Shown here: positions 44,552-52,778 of the stretch, piece by piece
Layout: every line of letters begins with the position of its first letter
How positions within the stretch are numbered: position 1 is the first letter of the stretch
Assembly (NCBI RefSeq): GCF_024294805.1
Contig: NZ_JANCLU010000007.1
Location: 124,001 to 188,000 of the forward strand
Reading direction: 5' to 3'
Length of the DNA stretch: 64,000 nt
DNA from: Alsobacter ponti
GTDB taxonomy: Bacteria; Pseudomonadota; Alphaproteobacteria; Rhizobiales; Beijerinckiaceae
Program-made: the position numbers and the translations under genes
The notes under the pieces: model-generated
The model's input: the letters and a program-made list of their open reading frames with translations, nothing else
Database searches by the model: none
What the model was told of the DNA's origin: nothing

Positions 44552-44980
44552 TCAGTTGGCGAGGACGAAGCGGGGCAGCACGAAGCCGTCCGGCATCGTC
44601 GCGTAGACGAGTTCCACCCTACGACCGATCCAGTCTCCCTCCGGCGCCACGCCTTCCAGGTTGCTCATGAAGAGCGGACCCTCATCGAGGCGCACCGCGA
44701 TCACGTTGTATGGCGGCTTGTAGGCCGGCAGGTAATGGCGGTGAAAAACGACCCAGCTCAGGATTTCTCCCTTGCCGGAGACGGGCTGCCAGTCCGAGTC
44801 CTCCGACAGGCATTCAGGACAGATCGGGCCCGGTGGATAGCGGAACGCGCCACAGCCCCGGCAGCATTGAAGGCTGAGGCGGCGTTCCGAGACGCTTCGC
44901 CAGAACGGTCCGTCGTAAAGCCCCATGACGGGCGGCGGGGTCGCCGGTTGCGCCGGCGTCGCTTCTGTTGATCCGGACAA
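44552..44980 (-). CDS. DUF35 zinc-ribbon/OB-fold protein, partner of thiolase-like protein 1
   Basis: The protein of about 142 residues has a rubredoxin-like zinc ribbon (Cys40, Cys43, Cys54, Cys57; CRGCG and CPECLSE) and a C-terminal OB fold (GEILSWVVFHRHY to RVELVYATMPDG). DUF35 proteins bind the CoA part of substrates and form complexes with thiolase-like partners. The start is uncertain: TTG 44980 has GAGG seven bases ahead and gives the usual leader before the FW motif; ATG 44926 gives 124 residues. It follows the thiolase-like gene directly. Confidence 0.82.
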   Translation of the reverse strand: MSGSTEATPAQPATPPPVMGLYDGPFWRSVSERRLSLQCCRGCGAFRYPPGPICPECLSEDSDWQPVSGKGEILSWVVFHRHYLPAYKPPYNVIAVRLDEGPLFMSNLEGVAPEGDWIGRRVELVYATMPDGFVLPRFVLAN

Positions 44981-44987
44981 GGTCGCC

Positions 44988-46151
44988 TCACCGGCCGTAG
45001 ATGATCGACATGGCCTTGCCGGCCACGTCGGAGGAGTAGTGAACGAAGCGGCAATCCGGAACCTGGCGAGGACCGCACTCGCCGCGCAGCTGGCGGACGG
45101 CCTCGATCTGGTGGCTCCACCCCTGCATATAGCTTTCCGAAAGATGACCGCCCGCGGTATTGGTCGGCAGCTGGCCGCCGGGTCCGATCCCCTTCTCCCG
45201 CAGCAGCCGGCCCGCCTCGCCCAAGGCGCAGTAGCCGTATCCCTCCAGCGCGAGAGGCACGTGCACGGAGAAGCTGTCGTAGATCTGCACGACATCAATG
45301 TCCTGCGGGCCGATCCCGGCTCCCTCGAAGCTCGCGGAGGCGGCCTCCTGCTGCGCGGGAAGGTAGAGATCGAGAAGGCGGGGCGCGAGGCTCGTCGCGT
45401 TGCGATTCAGGTCGGAGCGGCCGATCGCCTCGATGAAAACCGGGCGCTGGCTGAGCGTCCGGGCGCGACCGGCCTCCGCGATCACGAGAGCGACCCCGCC
45501 ATCGTTGATGAGGCAATAATCCAGCATCCGCAGCGGTTCGCAGACATAGGGGGAGGCGACGTAGTCCTCGATCGTGATCGGCTTGCGCATGATCGCGTCC
45601 GGGTTCAGCGACGCCCAGCCGCGCTGCGCAACGGCGACCTCGCCGAGGTCACGCTCCGCGAAGCCCCGTTCGGATTGATAGCGCCGCATCATCAGCGCGT
45701 AGAGTCCGCCCTGAGACGTGAGACCCCAGGGAGCGTGGTAGACGTATGACAGGTAGGCTCCCCCTCCCATCGCGTTCGGGCCGCCATACTGGGTTCCACC
45801 CGAGCGCTGGTTATTGCCATAGACCAGCACGATGACCTCGGCGAAGCCGGCCTCGATCGCCATGCACGCCTGCGTAACGCTCTGGACGGCATCGGCCTGC
45901 CCGCCCCAGCGGACGTTCAAGCCCAGCAACTCGCCCATTCGTTCATAGGGCGTCGTTGGGCCCACGATGAGCCCGTCGATCTGGTCCCTGGCGATCCCGG
46001 CGTCGTGGAGAGCGTTGCGGAACGCGCGGGCCGCGTAGCCGACCGAGTCGGCCGGCTTCTCTCCCGCTCGCGTGCGGACCCAGTCGCCCACCCAATCCGT
46101 ATGGCCGACCCCGATGATCGCCGCGGTTCGTCTGTGACGTGGCTTGACCAT
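44988..46151 (-). CDS. Thiolase-like protein 1 (SCP2/Ltp2-type, no catalytic Cys)
   Basis: The 387-residue protein has the thiolase fold: AIIGVGHTDW, a middle LVYGNNQRSGG, LRMLDYCLINDGGVALV and the C-terminal TAGGHLSESYMQGWSHQIEAVRQLRGE. Hand alignment puts Gln where the nucleophilic Cys of true thiolases lies, and the GHP histidine segment is replaced by GHLSESY. This is the pattern of Ltp2-type retro-aldolases, which work with a DUF35 partner, as here. GAGGAG precedes the ATG. Confidence 0.82.
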   Translation of the reverse strand: MVKPRHRRTAAIIGVGHTDWVGDWVRTRAGEKPADSVGYAARAFRNALHDAGIARDQIDGLIVGPTTPYERMGELLGLNVRWGGQADAVQSVTQACMAIEAGFAEVIVLVYGNNQRSGGTQYGGPNAMGGGAYLSYVYHAPWGLTSQGGLYALMMRRYQSERGFAERDLGEVAVAQRGWASLNPDAIMRKPITIEDYVASPYVCEPLRMLDYCLINDGGVALVIAEAGRARTLSQRPVFIEAIGRSDLNRNATSLAPRLLDLYLPAQQEAASASFEGAGIGPQDIDVVQIYDSFSVHVPLALEGYGYCALGEAGRLLREKGIGPGGQLPTNTAGGHLSESYMQGWSHQIEAVRQLRGECGPRQVPDCRFVHYSSDVAGKAMSIIYGR

Positions 46152-46162
46152 TCCGCCGCTCC

Positions 46163-47473
46163 TCAACGCATGGCATTGGGCAGGAAAAGGGCCATGCCCG
46201 GGAACAGGCAGAGCAGGAGCAGCATCACGTAGCTCGCGAACACATAGGGAGTAATGCCGCGAAAGACGTCCTCCAGCCGGAGAAGGCTTCCCGCGGCGCC
46301 CTTCACAACGAAGCAGTTCAATCCCACCGGGGGCGTGATCAGCCCGAGTTCCGCGAGCACCACGACGTAGACGCCGAACCAGATCGTGTCGAAGCCGAGC
46401 TTTCGCATGACGGGCTCGATCACCGGCAGGGTCACGGCCAGCATCGCGGGCGCGTCCATGATCATGCCCAGCACGGTGAAGATGACGGTGACGATGAGGA
46501 CGACGACCCACCGGTTCACGTCCAGTCCCGTCAGCGTCGAGCCGATGAGATCGGAGAGGCCGCTGAACGCGAGAAAGCGCGAGAAGATCAATGCCGATAT
46601 GATGATCGCGAAGATCATGCAGGTCGTCTGCACGGTCTCCCGCAGGATGTGCCCGAGGTCGAGGCCCTTGAGGCCGCGCTGACGGTAGACCGCCATCACG
46701 AAGGTGACCACCGCGCCGATGGCTCCGCCTTCCGTGGGAGTGAACACCCCGAAGAAGAGGCCTCCCACGATGGTCCCGATGACGACGACGAGAGGACCGA
46801 TCAGGCGGATCGACCAGAACCGCTCCGTCCAGGTGAAACGCTCCGGCGCGCGGGGCGCCTTTTCCGGATTCCTGAGGGCGTAGACCAGCGTTACCACCAT
46901 GATGATGAGCGTGAACACCAGTCCCGGAATGATCCCGGCGAGCAGCAGACGGCCGATGCTGGCATCGGTCAGAATGCAATAGACCACCATCAACGTGCTC
47001 GGCGGGATGAGGACCGACAGGGTGCCGGAGATCGCGATGGAGGCGGACGCGAGGGATTTGTCGTAGCCCCGCTTGAGCATCGAGGGCAGCGCAAGCTTCG
47101 TGAAAAGAACGGCGGTCCCGACGCTCGAGCCGGCCGCCGCGCCGAAGGCGGCCGACGCGCCGGTCGTCGCGATGGCGAGTCCACCGGGAAGCCGGCCGAA
47201 CCATTTCACCGCCGCCTCGAACAGGTCCTCGCCAAGCCCTGCCTTCATGGCGAAGTATCCCATCAGCAGGAACATGGGAATGACGCTGAAGTGAAAGCTC
47301 GCCGTCGTCGCGAAAAACACGGTGCTCAGCGTCGACGACGCGCCCATGAACCCCGCGAGCGCCCCCAGCCCCAGGATCCCGACGAGGCCCAGCGCCACCG
47401 CGACGTTCACGCCGGCCAGGATCGCCACGAAAAGGGACGCGATGCCGACGACGCCGACCGTGATCTCATCCAT
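46163..47473 (-). CDS. dctM: TRAP transporter large permease
   Basis: The 436-residue membrane protein is the 12-helix DctM subunit, which uses the sodium gradient to import the compound caught by DctP. Typical stretches are FHFSVIPMFLLMGYFAMKAG, GAAFGAAAGSSVGTAV, SISGTLSVLIPPS-like SGTLSVLIPPSTLMVVY and GLITPPVGLNCFVVKG. It overlaps the dctQ stop by eight bases and lies 11 bases before thiolase-like gene 1. Confidence 0.93.
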   Translation of the reverse strand: MDEITVGVVGIASLFVAILAGVNVAVALGLVGILGLGALAGFMGASSTLSTVFFATTASFHFSVIPMFLLMGYFAMKAGLGEDLFEAAVKWFGRLPGGLAIATTGASAAFGAAAGSSVGTAVLFTKLALPSMLKRGYDKSLASASIAISGTLSVLIPPSTLMVVYCILTDASIGRLLLAGIIPGLVFTLIIMVVTLVYALRNPEKAPRAPERFTWTERFWSIRLIGPLVVVIGTIVGGLFFGVFTPTEGGAIGAVVTFVMAVYRQRGLKGLDLGHILRETVQTTCMIFAIIISALIFSRFLAFSGLSDLIGSTLTGLDVNRWVVVLIVTVIFTVLGMIMDAPAMLAVTLPVIEPVMRKLGFDTIWFGVYVVVLAELGLITPPVGLNCFVVKGAAGSLLRLEDVFRGITPYVFASYVMLLLLCLFPGMALFLPNAMR

Positions 47474-48017
47474 GGAAGGCGACCTCTTCTTCCGGCGTCA
47501 CGTGGACGTCCTCGTCGTCGTGCGCGCCAAACAGGCACACCCTGACGAAGTCGAGCAGGAACTGGACGCAGAGAAGACCCGCTCCCAAGGACACGGCGAA
47601 CTTGGAAGGCCAGATCGGGAAGCGCACGACGCCCCAGGCGCTCTCTCCCATCCTGTAGGCGCGGGCGGCGTATCCGAAGGTCGCCCACGCGACCCACGCC
47701 ATGAAAAGGCATCCCAACGCCAGCGTGACCAGGAGAAGTCCGGTGCGCAGGGCCTTCGGCAGGTTGTCCGTCAGCATCGTGACCCGGATGTGCCCCTTCC
47801 TGAGCTGCGTATAGGCCATCGGCAGAAGGATGATGATGGGCATGGCCGCTTCGGTGATCTCCAGCGTCCCGGTGATAGGGAGGTTGAAGAGCTTCCGGCT
47901 CAGCGCGTTGGTGTTGACGAGCCACATCAGCAGAAACAGGGCGACGCCGGCGGCTGCGGCGACGGCCGTCATCAGACGTCCATACCAGGTGTAGAGCGCG
48001 ACGAAGCCAGTGCGCAT
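47466..48017 (-). CDS. dctQ: TRAP transporter small permease
   Basis: The 183-residue protein has four predicted transmembrane helices and the family stretch NTNALSRKLFNLPITGTLEITEAAMPIIILLPMAYTQLRKGHIRVTML. The last 25 residues are acidic and cytoplasmic. It lies 67 bases after dctP and overlaps dctM. Confidence 0.88.
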   Translation of the reverse strand: MRTGFVALYTWYGRLMTAVAAAAGVALFLLMWLVNTNALSRKLFNLPITGTLEITEAAMPIIILLPMAYTQLRKGHIRVTMLTDNLPKALRTGLLLVTLALGCLFMAWVAWATFGYAARAYRMGESAWGVVRFPIWPSKFAVSLGAGLLCVQFLLDFVRVCLFGAHDDEDVHVTPEEEVAFHG

Positions 48018-48084
48018 GAGGACCCCGCGGAGCCTGAAGGAGACGGAACGGCCCGGATGGGCCGTTCCTCGAAACCGCGGTGGA

Positions 48085-49098
48085 TCAGAAGTTGAGCGCC
48101 TTCACGATCTCGTCGGTGCTCAGCCCCGTCGCCTTGGCCCGCTTGATCCATTCGTCCTGGACGGCCTTGATCCCGGGGTCGTTGGACACGACCTTCGCGA
48201 AATCACCGGCTGGGAACGGCAGGACCTCGACTTTGCCCGTGTCCTTCCAACGCTTCCGCACGACGTTTTCGGCCTTCATCATCTCGGTCGTATATTGAAC
48301 GAGATACTCACGGCCGATGCTTTCGAGGTCGGCCTGGAGGTCCTTGGGCAGCTTGTTGAACTTGTCGATGTTGATCGCGATCAGATGTCCCCAGGAGGCG
48401 CCGAGAGGAAGCTCGACGTAGTACTTGGCGACCTCGTCGTACTTCCAGCCCGCGGCGAGCGTGGGCCCGACCGGGCTGCAGTCGAGGATCTTGCGTTCCA
48501 GGCCCTCATATGTCTCCGGCGTGCCCATCGAAACCGGCACGCCGCCCAGCGCCTTGATCAGCGCGGGAAGCGCGAATCCGTAGGAGCGGACGCGCAAGCC
48601 CTTGAAATCCTCGACGCTCCGCACCGGCTTGTTGCAGATCATGCCGTAGGCCTCGAGCGGCCGGAGCCCGATCAGCTTGAGTTTGTACTTCGCCAGTTCT
48701 TCCGGGAACTGAGGATAGGTCTGGTGCCAGACATTCATCAGAAGGCCGAGTTCGATGGACGAATTCGGCTGCGGCCAGAAATAGCTGATCGCGTTGTTGA
48801 TGAGCAGCTGGTCCGGGAAATAGGGCGTCACGACGTCACCGAGATCGCCGACTCCGTTCTCGATGGCGGTCGGGATCTCGTTGATGCCGGCGACGCTTCC
48901 GCCCCAGTGGATCCGGATCTTGTGCTTGCCGCCGCTCCGGCGCTCGACTTCATTGGCGAACCACTGCGTGGTCACGGCCTGAGGGTCGCCGGCTCCCTGC
49001 GGCTTGTACGTGACCCAGTTCAAAGTCTCGGCTTCGGCCGCGCCCAGCCCTGCAAGTCCAAGCATTCCGGCGACAATGCCGGAGATAGCGAGCCTCAT
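48085..49098 (-). CDS. dctP: TRAP transporter periplasmic substrate-binding protein
   Basis: The 337-residue protein has a signal peptide ending at AEA (about residue 23), then the DctP fold: FANEVERRSGGKHKIRIHWGGSVAG, NKPVRSVEDFKGLRVRSYG, ALGGVPVSMGTPETYEGLERKILDC. The helix ending with the conserved Arg (VRSYG) is the carboxylate-binding site of TRAP proteins, so an organic acid is the likely ligand. GAGGAGG precedes the ATG at 49098. The ligand is unknown but should feed the surrounding CoA pathway. Confidence 0.93.
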   Translation of the reverse strand: MRLAISGIVAGMLGLAGLGAAEAETLNWVTYKPQGAGDPQAVTTQWFANEVERRSGGKHKIRIHWGGSVAGINEIPTAIENGVGDLGDVVTPYFPDQLLINNAISYFWPQPNSSIELGLLMNVWHQTYPQFPEELAKYKLKLIGLRPLEAYGMICNKPVRSVEDFKGLRVRSYGFALPALIKALGGVPVSMGTPETYEGLERKILDCSPVGPTLAAGWKYDEVAKYYVELPLGASWGHLIAINIDKFNKLPKDLQADLESIGREYLVQYTTEMMKAENVVRKRWKDTGKVEVLPFPAGDFAKVVSNDPGIKAVQDEWIKRAKATGLSTDEIVKALNF

Positions 49099-49226
49099 TG
49101 GTCGTCCTCCTCTTGATCCGAGGCTCTCTACGGAGCCTTTGCATTGCCTGAAGCCTAACCCGGTCAGCGCCAAAACAAAAAAATATAAGGGGCATATCAT
49201 CTATCGAAAAACGGCATGACCGGCTG
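49099..49226 (-). promoter_or_regulatory. A+T-rich gap before dctP, possible internal promoter
   Basis: This 128-base gap is the largest in the 14-gene run and contains an A-rich stretch with ATATAAGGGGCATATC (about 49181-49197 on the plus strand). It may hold a second promoter for the transporter half of the run. No clear -35/-10 pair is assigned. Confidence 0.35.
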
Positions 49227-50102
49227 TCAGCCCTTGAACAGAGGCTCGGGCAGTCCGGCGGCGCCGGGCTGCACGACGAACGTTCCCCCCGCGAGCGCTT
49301 GACCTGCCTTCTCCTCGTCCGAAAGCCCGAGCCGCATGGTGGTGATCAACAGCGTGCCGAGATCCTGTCCGATGAAGGCGACGCTGGTCGGCCGGCTGAC
49401 GGGGAGGGGAATCGTCCTCTCCAGGCGGGCTTCCGGGTCGTAACGGGCGACGCGCCCCGCCCCGACCTCCGCCACCCAGAGATATCCCTCGGCGTCGACC
49501 GTGCAGCCGTCCGGACGACCCGGGCGGTCCCTGTAGTCGAGAAAGACCTGCCGGGGCCCGATCTCGCCGGTCTCCGGCGAGAACGCATAACGGTAGATCT
49601 GGCCGGGCCGGGAATCCGCGAAGTAGAGCGTGCGATCGTCCGGGCTCCAGGAAATCCCGTTCGACATCGTGACGCCGTCGTCCATCTTCCTGACGGAGAG
49701 GTCCGGATCCAGGCGATAGAGCCCCCCGGCGCCCTCGGTCACCCGGGGCGAGAACGTGCCGAACCAGAAGCGGCCCCGACGGTCCGTCGAGCCGTCGTTG
49801 ATCCGTTCGACCGAGAAGTCGAGGGGGCCGGGGTCGATGTCACGAAACGGCCCCTCCGGGCTGTCGCTGAGCGCGATCCCGTTTCGCGATGCGAGCAGCA
49901 GCCCTCCGCCTTCCCGCAGCGCGAGGCAGCCGGGCATCCGCGCAAGCGCCGTGTCCGAGCCGTTGCGTCCGGCCGCATCGCGCCGGTGCAGGATCCTGTT
50001 GACTACGTCGAACCACGTCACCTGGCCGGTCCGGTGATCCCACACCGGCCCCTCGCCCAGTTCGTCGATTGTGTCGCAGAAACGGGCGACCGTAGATGGC
50101 AT
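49227..50102 (-). CDS. SMP-30/gluconolactonase-family lactonase
   Basis: The 291-residue beta-propeller hydrolase has the metal-site residues of the family: Glu17 in GEGPVW, the Asn of INDGSTDRRGRFWFG, the Asn of MSNGISWSPDDRTLYFADS, and the Asp of RPDGCTVDAEGYLWVA. It probably opens a lactone. It lies between the alcohol dehydrogenase and TRAP genes; a dehydrogenase that oxidises a lactol followed by a lactonase is a common pair, though only position supports that here. Confidence 0.87.
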   Translation of the reverse strand: MPSTVARFCDTIDELGEGPVWDHRTGQVTWFDVVNRILHRRDAAGRNGSDTALARMPGCLALREGGGLLLASRNGIALSDSPEGPFRDIDPGPLDFSVERINDGSTDRRGRFWFGTFSPRVTEGAGGLYRLDPDLSVRKMDDGVTMSNGISWSPDDRTLYFADSRPGQIYRYAFSPETGEIGPRQVFLDYRDRPGRPDGCTVDAEGYLWVAEVGAGRVARYDPEARLERTIPLPVSRPTSVAFIGQDLGTLLITTMRLGLSDEEKAGQALAGGTFVVQPGAAGLPEPLFKG

Positions 50103-50164
50103 CGATACGTCCTCTCGAATGGAGCCCGGCGGAAAGGCTTGCGGTCCCGACCGAACCGCGTCGG

Positions 50165-51208
50165 TCAAAGGCCCGGCTTCAGGAGAATGCGGCCGGTGGT
50201 CCGCCCTGCCTCCATGAGTTCGTGCGCCCGGCAGGCGGCCTCGAGCGGCAGCCGGTCGAGCACGACGGGCCTGACGAGCCCCTGGGCCACAAGGTCCAGC
50301 GCGTCGCGCAGCTGCTCGCGCGAGGTGCTCTTGGCGCTCATGATCGTGATGTCCCGCATGAATATCTGCGCGGGGTTGAGCTGCACGAAGTCGCCTGTGA
50401 GCTGGCCGATGAAGACCCACCGCGCCCCCATCGCGAGGCTCCGGCGGGTCGGCTGGAACAGCACGCTGCCGACATTGTCGATCACGACGTCGACGCCGTT
50501 CCCATCCGTGACGTCCATGACCTCGCGGGAGAAGTCGCCGCCTCTTGCGGCGAGGACGACATGGTGAGCGCCAGCGTCCCTGATGGCCTGCGCCTTGTCC
50601 GGGGAGGTGGTGACTCCGATGACGATGCCGCCTGCGAGGCGCGCCAGCTGGATGCCGTGAATGCCCAGCCCGCCGCCGGCGCCCGACACGAGCACCCGCT
50701 CGCCCGGCCTGACCTTCGCCACGTCCCGGATGGCGTTGAGTTCGGTTCCGATCGCGCAGGCCACGATGGAGGCCTCGTCCAGCGCCACGCCTGGGGGGAC
50801 GAGCGCGACGTTGTCCTCCTCGACGCAGACGAACTCCGCGTACCCGCCGTTCAGACCCGCATCGCCGAGAAACTCCCGCTCCTCGCACGAGGTCTCGCGC
50901 CCCGTTCGGCAGTGCCGGCAATGACCGCAAATGTGCCGCCGCTGCGCGGTGGCGACCCGATCGCCGACCTTGAACTGCGTGACGCCGGGACCGACGTCGA
51001 CGATTTCGCCGGAGACTTCGTGCCCGGGGATGAACGGCAGTTCGACTCCGCGCTTCATCGTGCCGTTCCGCGTCACGACATCGTGGAAGCAAACGCCGCA
51101 CGCTTCCACCTTGATCAGGACGTCGTGCCGGCGGCGTTCCGGCACGGGAACGTTCTCGATGGCCATCGCTTCGGCCGGCCCCGTCGATCGCACAACGGCC
51201 GCTCGCAT
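50165..51208 (-). CDS. Zinc-dependent alcohol dehydrogenase (MDR family)
   Basis: The 347-residue enzyme oxidises an alcohol with NAD(P). Catalytic zinc ligands are Cys40 in ACGVCFHD and His63-Glu64 in PGHE. Structural zinc cysteines are Cys94, Cys97, Cys100 and Cys108. The cofactor fold is SGAGGGLGIHGIQLA. The ATG at 51208 is chosen, as the family starts MRAAVV here. It follows the DUF35 gene by 14 bases. The substrate is unknown. Confidence 0.9.
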   Translation of the reverse strand: MRAAVVRSTGPAEAMAIENVPVPERRRHDVLIKVEACGVCFHDVVTRNGTMKRGVELPFIPGHEVSGEIVDVGPGVTQFKVGDRVATAQRRHICGHCRHCRTGRETSCEEREFLGDAGLNGGYAEFVCVEEDNVALVPPGVALDEASIVACAIGTELNAIRDVAKVRPGERVLVSGAGGGLGIHGIQLARLAGGIVIGVTTSPDKAQAIRDAGAHHVVLAARGGDFSREVMDVTDGNGVDVVIDNVGSVLFQPTRRSLAMGARWVFIGQLTGDFVQLNPAQIFMRDITIMSAKSTSREQLRDALDLVAQGLVRPVVLDRLPLEAACRAHELMEAGRTTGRILLKPGL

Positions 51209-51222
51209 GAGCTGTCCTCTCC

Positions 51223-51636
51223 TCAATCCACCAGCCTGAACTTCAGCAACGTGACCTCCGGGGTCACGTCGTCGAAGCACGCCTCCACCCGGCGCCCGAT
51301 GCGGATCTCGGCGTTGTCGGCTCCGACGATGTTCGAGTAGAGCTTCACGCCTTCGTCCAGCTGGACGAGCACCACGTTGTAGGGCGCCTCATCGCGGAAG
51401 CCCTCGAAATAGACCTGATGGAAGATGGCCCTCGACCAGATCGTGCCTCGCCCGGAAAGCTGCGGCCATTCGGTGTCCTCGCTCCCGCATGCCGGGCAAT
51501 GCCGAAATGGGGCGAACCGCAGGGTCCCGCAGGCGGCACACCGGGGCAGTCGCAGCTCGTGCCGCCTGAGCGCCTCCCAGTAGGGTCGGTTGCGGGAGTC
51601 GACGACCGGGAGCGGCTTTCGATACGCGACGCTCAT
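51223..51636 (-). CDS. DUF35 zinc-ribbon/OB-fold protein, partner of thiolase-like protein 2
   Basis: The 137-residue protein has the zinc ribbon (Cys33, Cys36, Cys47, Cys50) and the OB fold (GTIWSRAIFHQVYF to RRVEACFDDVTPE). It overlaps the thiolase-like gene by four bases (ATGA), indicating a stoichiometric complex. It is clearly related to the other DUF35 protein at 44552-44980 but far from identical. Confidence 0.87.
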   Translation of the reverse strand: MSVAYRKPLPVVDSRNRPYWEALRRHELRLPRCAACGTLRFAPFRHCPACGSEDTEWPQLSGRGTIWSRAIFHQVYFEGFRDEAPYNVVLVQLDEGVKLYSNIVGADNAEIRIGRRVEACFDDVTPEVTLLKFRLVD

Positions 51637-52778
51637 CGCGGATCCTTCCCGTAGATGATGGAGGACACGATCGGAGAGCCGAGCATGAACTGGACGTGGC
51701 TGGCGTCCTTGACTTGCCGGTCCCCGCATTCTCCCCTGAGCTGGCGCACCGCTTCCACGTTGAGCGCCCAGCCCTGCATGTAGCTGTCGGAGAGATGCCC
51801 GCCCGACGTATTGGTCGGGAAGCGCCCACCGAGCCGCAGTTGTCCTTCGGCCACGAAGGGTCCGCTCTCGCCAGGCTTGCAGAACCCGAAGCCTTCCAGG
51901 GAGAACAGCACGGTCGGCGTGAAGTTGTCGTAGATCATGAGCGCCGACATGTCGTCGCGCGTGACGCCCGCCATGGCGTAGACCTCCTCGGCCACGCGTC
52001 GCATCGGATCACGCCAGAAATCTTCGGGCGGGACGTAGACGTCCGCCAGGGCCGACGCCTGCGCGAAGCCGCGGATGTAGACGGGTGGCTTCGCCATGTC
52101 GCGCGCCCGCTCCGCGGATGTGAGGATCAGTGCGACGCCGCCATCGTTGATGAGGCAGTAGTCGAACAGGTGAAGCGGCTCCGCGATGAAGCGCGAGTTC
52201 TGGTGATCCTCGACCGTGATCGGCTGCCGCATGACCGCATCGGGGTTCAGGACGGCGTGGTTGCGGAAAGCGACCGCGATCTCGGCAAGATGCAGGCTGG
52301 TTGTCCCGTAGAGATGGGCGTGACGCTCGAACTGCATGGCGTGCGCCGCCCCGGGCGATGTCATGCCGTAGGGAAACCATACCGAACCGCCCGCTCCGCC
52401 GTAGCGGTCCGCCTCGCCGCCGTATTTCGAGCCGGCGCTCCGGCCGTTGTTGCCGTAGACCAGCGCGCAGACGTCACACTGGCCGGCCGCGATGGCGAGC
52501 GCCGCCATCTGGATGCTGGAGCCGGACATGCGCCCCTGGCCGGGTGTGATCTGGACGTAGCGTGGGTCCAGCCCGGTCATTTCGCAGAATTGCTGATAAT
52601 CCGGGATCCGGCTGACGATCAGGCCGTCCACGTCGCCCCGCCCGAGCCCGGCATCGGCGAGGGCGAGGTCCATGGCCTCGATGCCGAGGTCCTCGGCGCT
52701 GTAGCCGGGCAGGCGCCCGAATTTCGTCGTTCCGACGCCCGCGACCGCGACGACCCCGGAGAGCTCGCGCCGGGTCAT
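51633..52778 (-). CDS. Thiolase-like protein 2 (SCP2/Ltp2-type, no catalytic Cys)
   Basis: The 381-residue thiolase-fold protein has VAVAGVGTTKFGRLPG, ALVYGNNGRSAGSKYGG, LFDYCLINDGGVALIL and the C-terminal TSGGHLSDSYMQGWALNVEAVRQLRGE. Gly lies where the nucleophilic Cys is expected (QGRMSGSSIQM), and the GHP histidine is missing. It shares the gene layout (thiolase then DUF35) and the SYMQGW motif with protein 1. Four-base overlaps with both the upstream ligase and the downstream DUF35 gene show tight coupling. Confidence 0.83.
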   Translation of the reverse strand: MTRRELSGVVAVAGVGTTKFGRLPGYSAEDLGIEAMDLALADAGLGRGDVDGLIVSRIPDYQQFCEMTGLDPRYVQITPGQGRMSGSSIQMAALAIAAGQCDVCALVYGNNGRSAGSKYGGEADRYGGAGGSVWFPYGMTSPGAAHAMQFERHAHLYGTTSLHLAEIAVAFRNHAVLNPDAVMRQPITVEDHQNSRFIAEPLHLFDYCLINDGGVALILTSAERARDMAKPPVYIRGFAQASALADVYVPPEDFWRDPMRRVAEEVYAMAGVTRDDMSALMIYDNFTPTVLFSLEGFGFCKPGESGPFVAEGQLRLGGRFPTNTSGGHLSDSYMQGWALNVEAVRQLRGECGDRQVKDASHVQFMLGSPIVSSIIYGKDPR

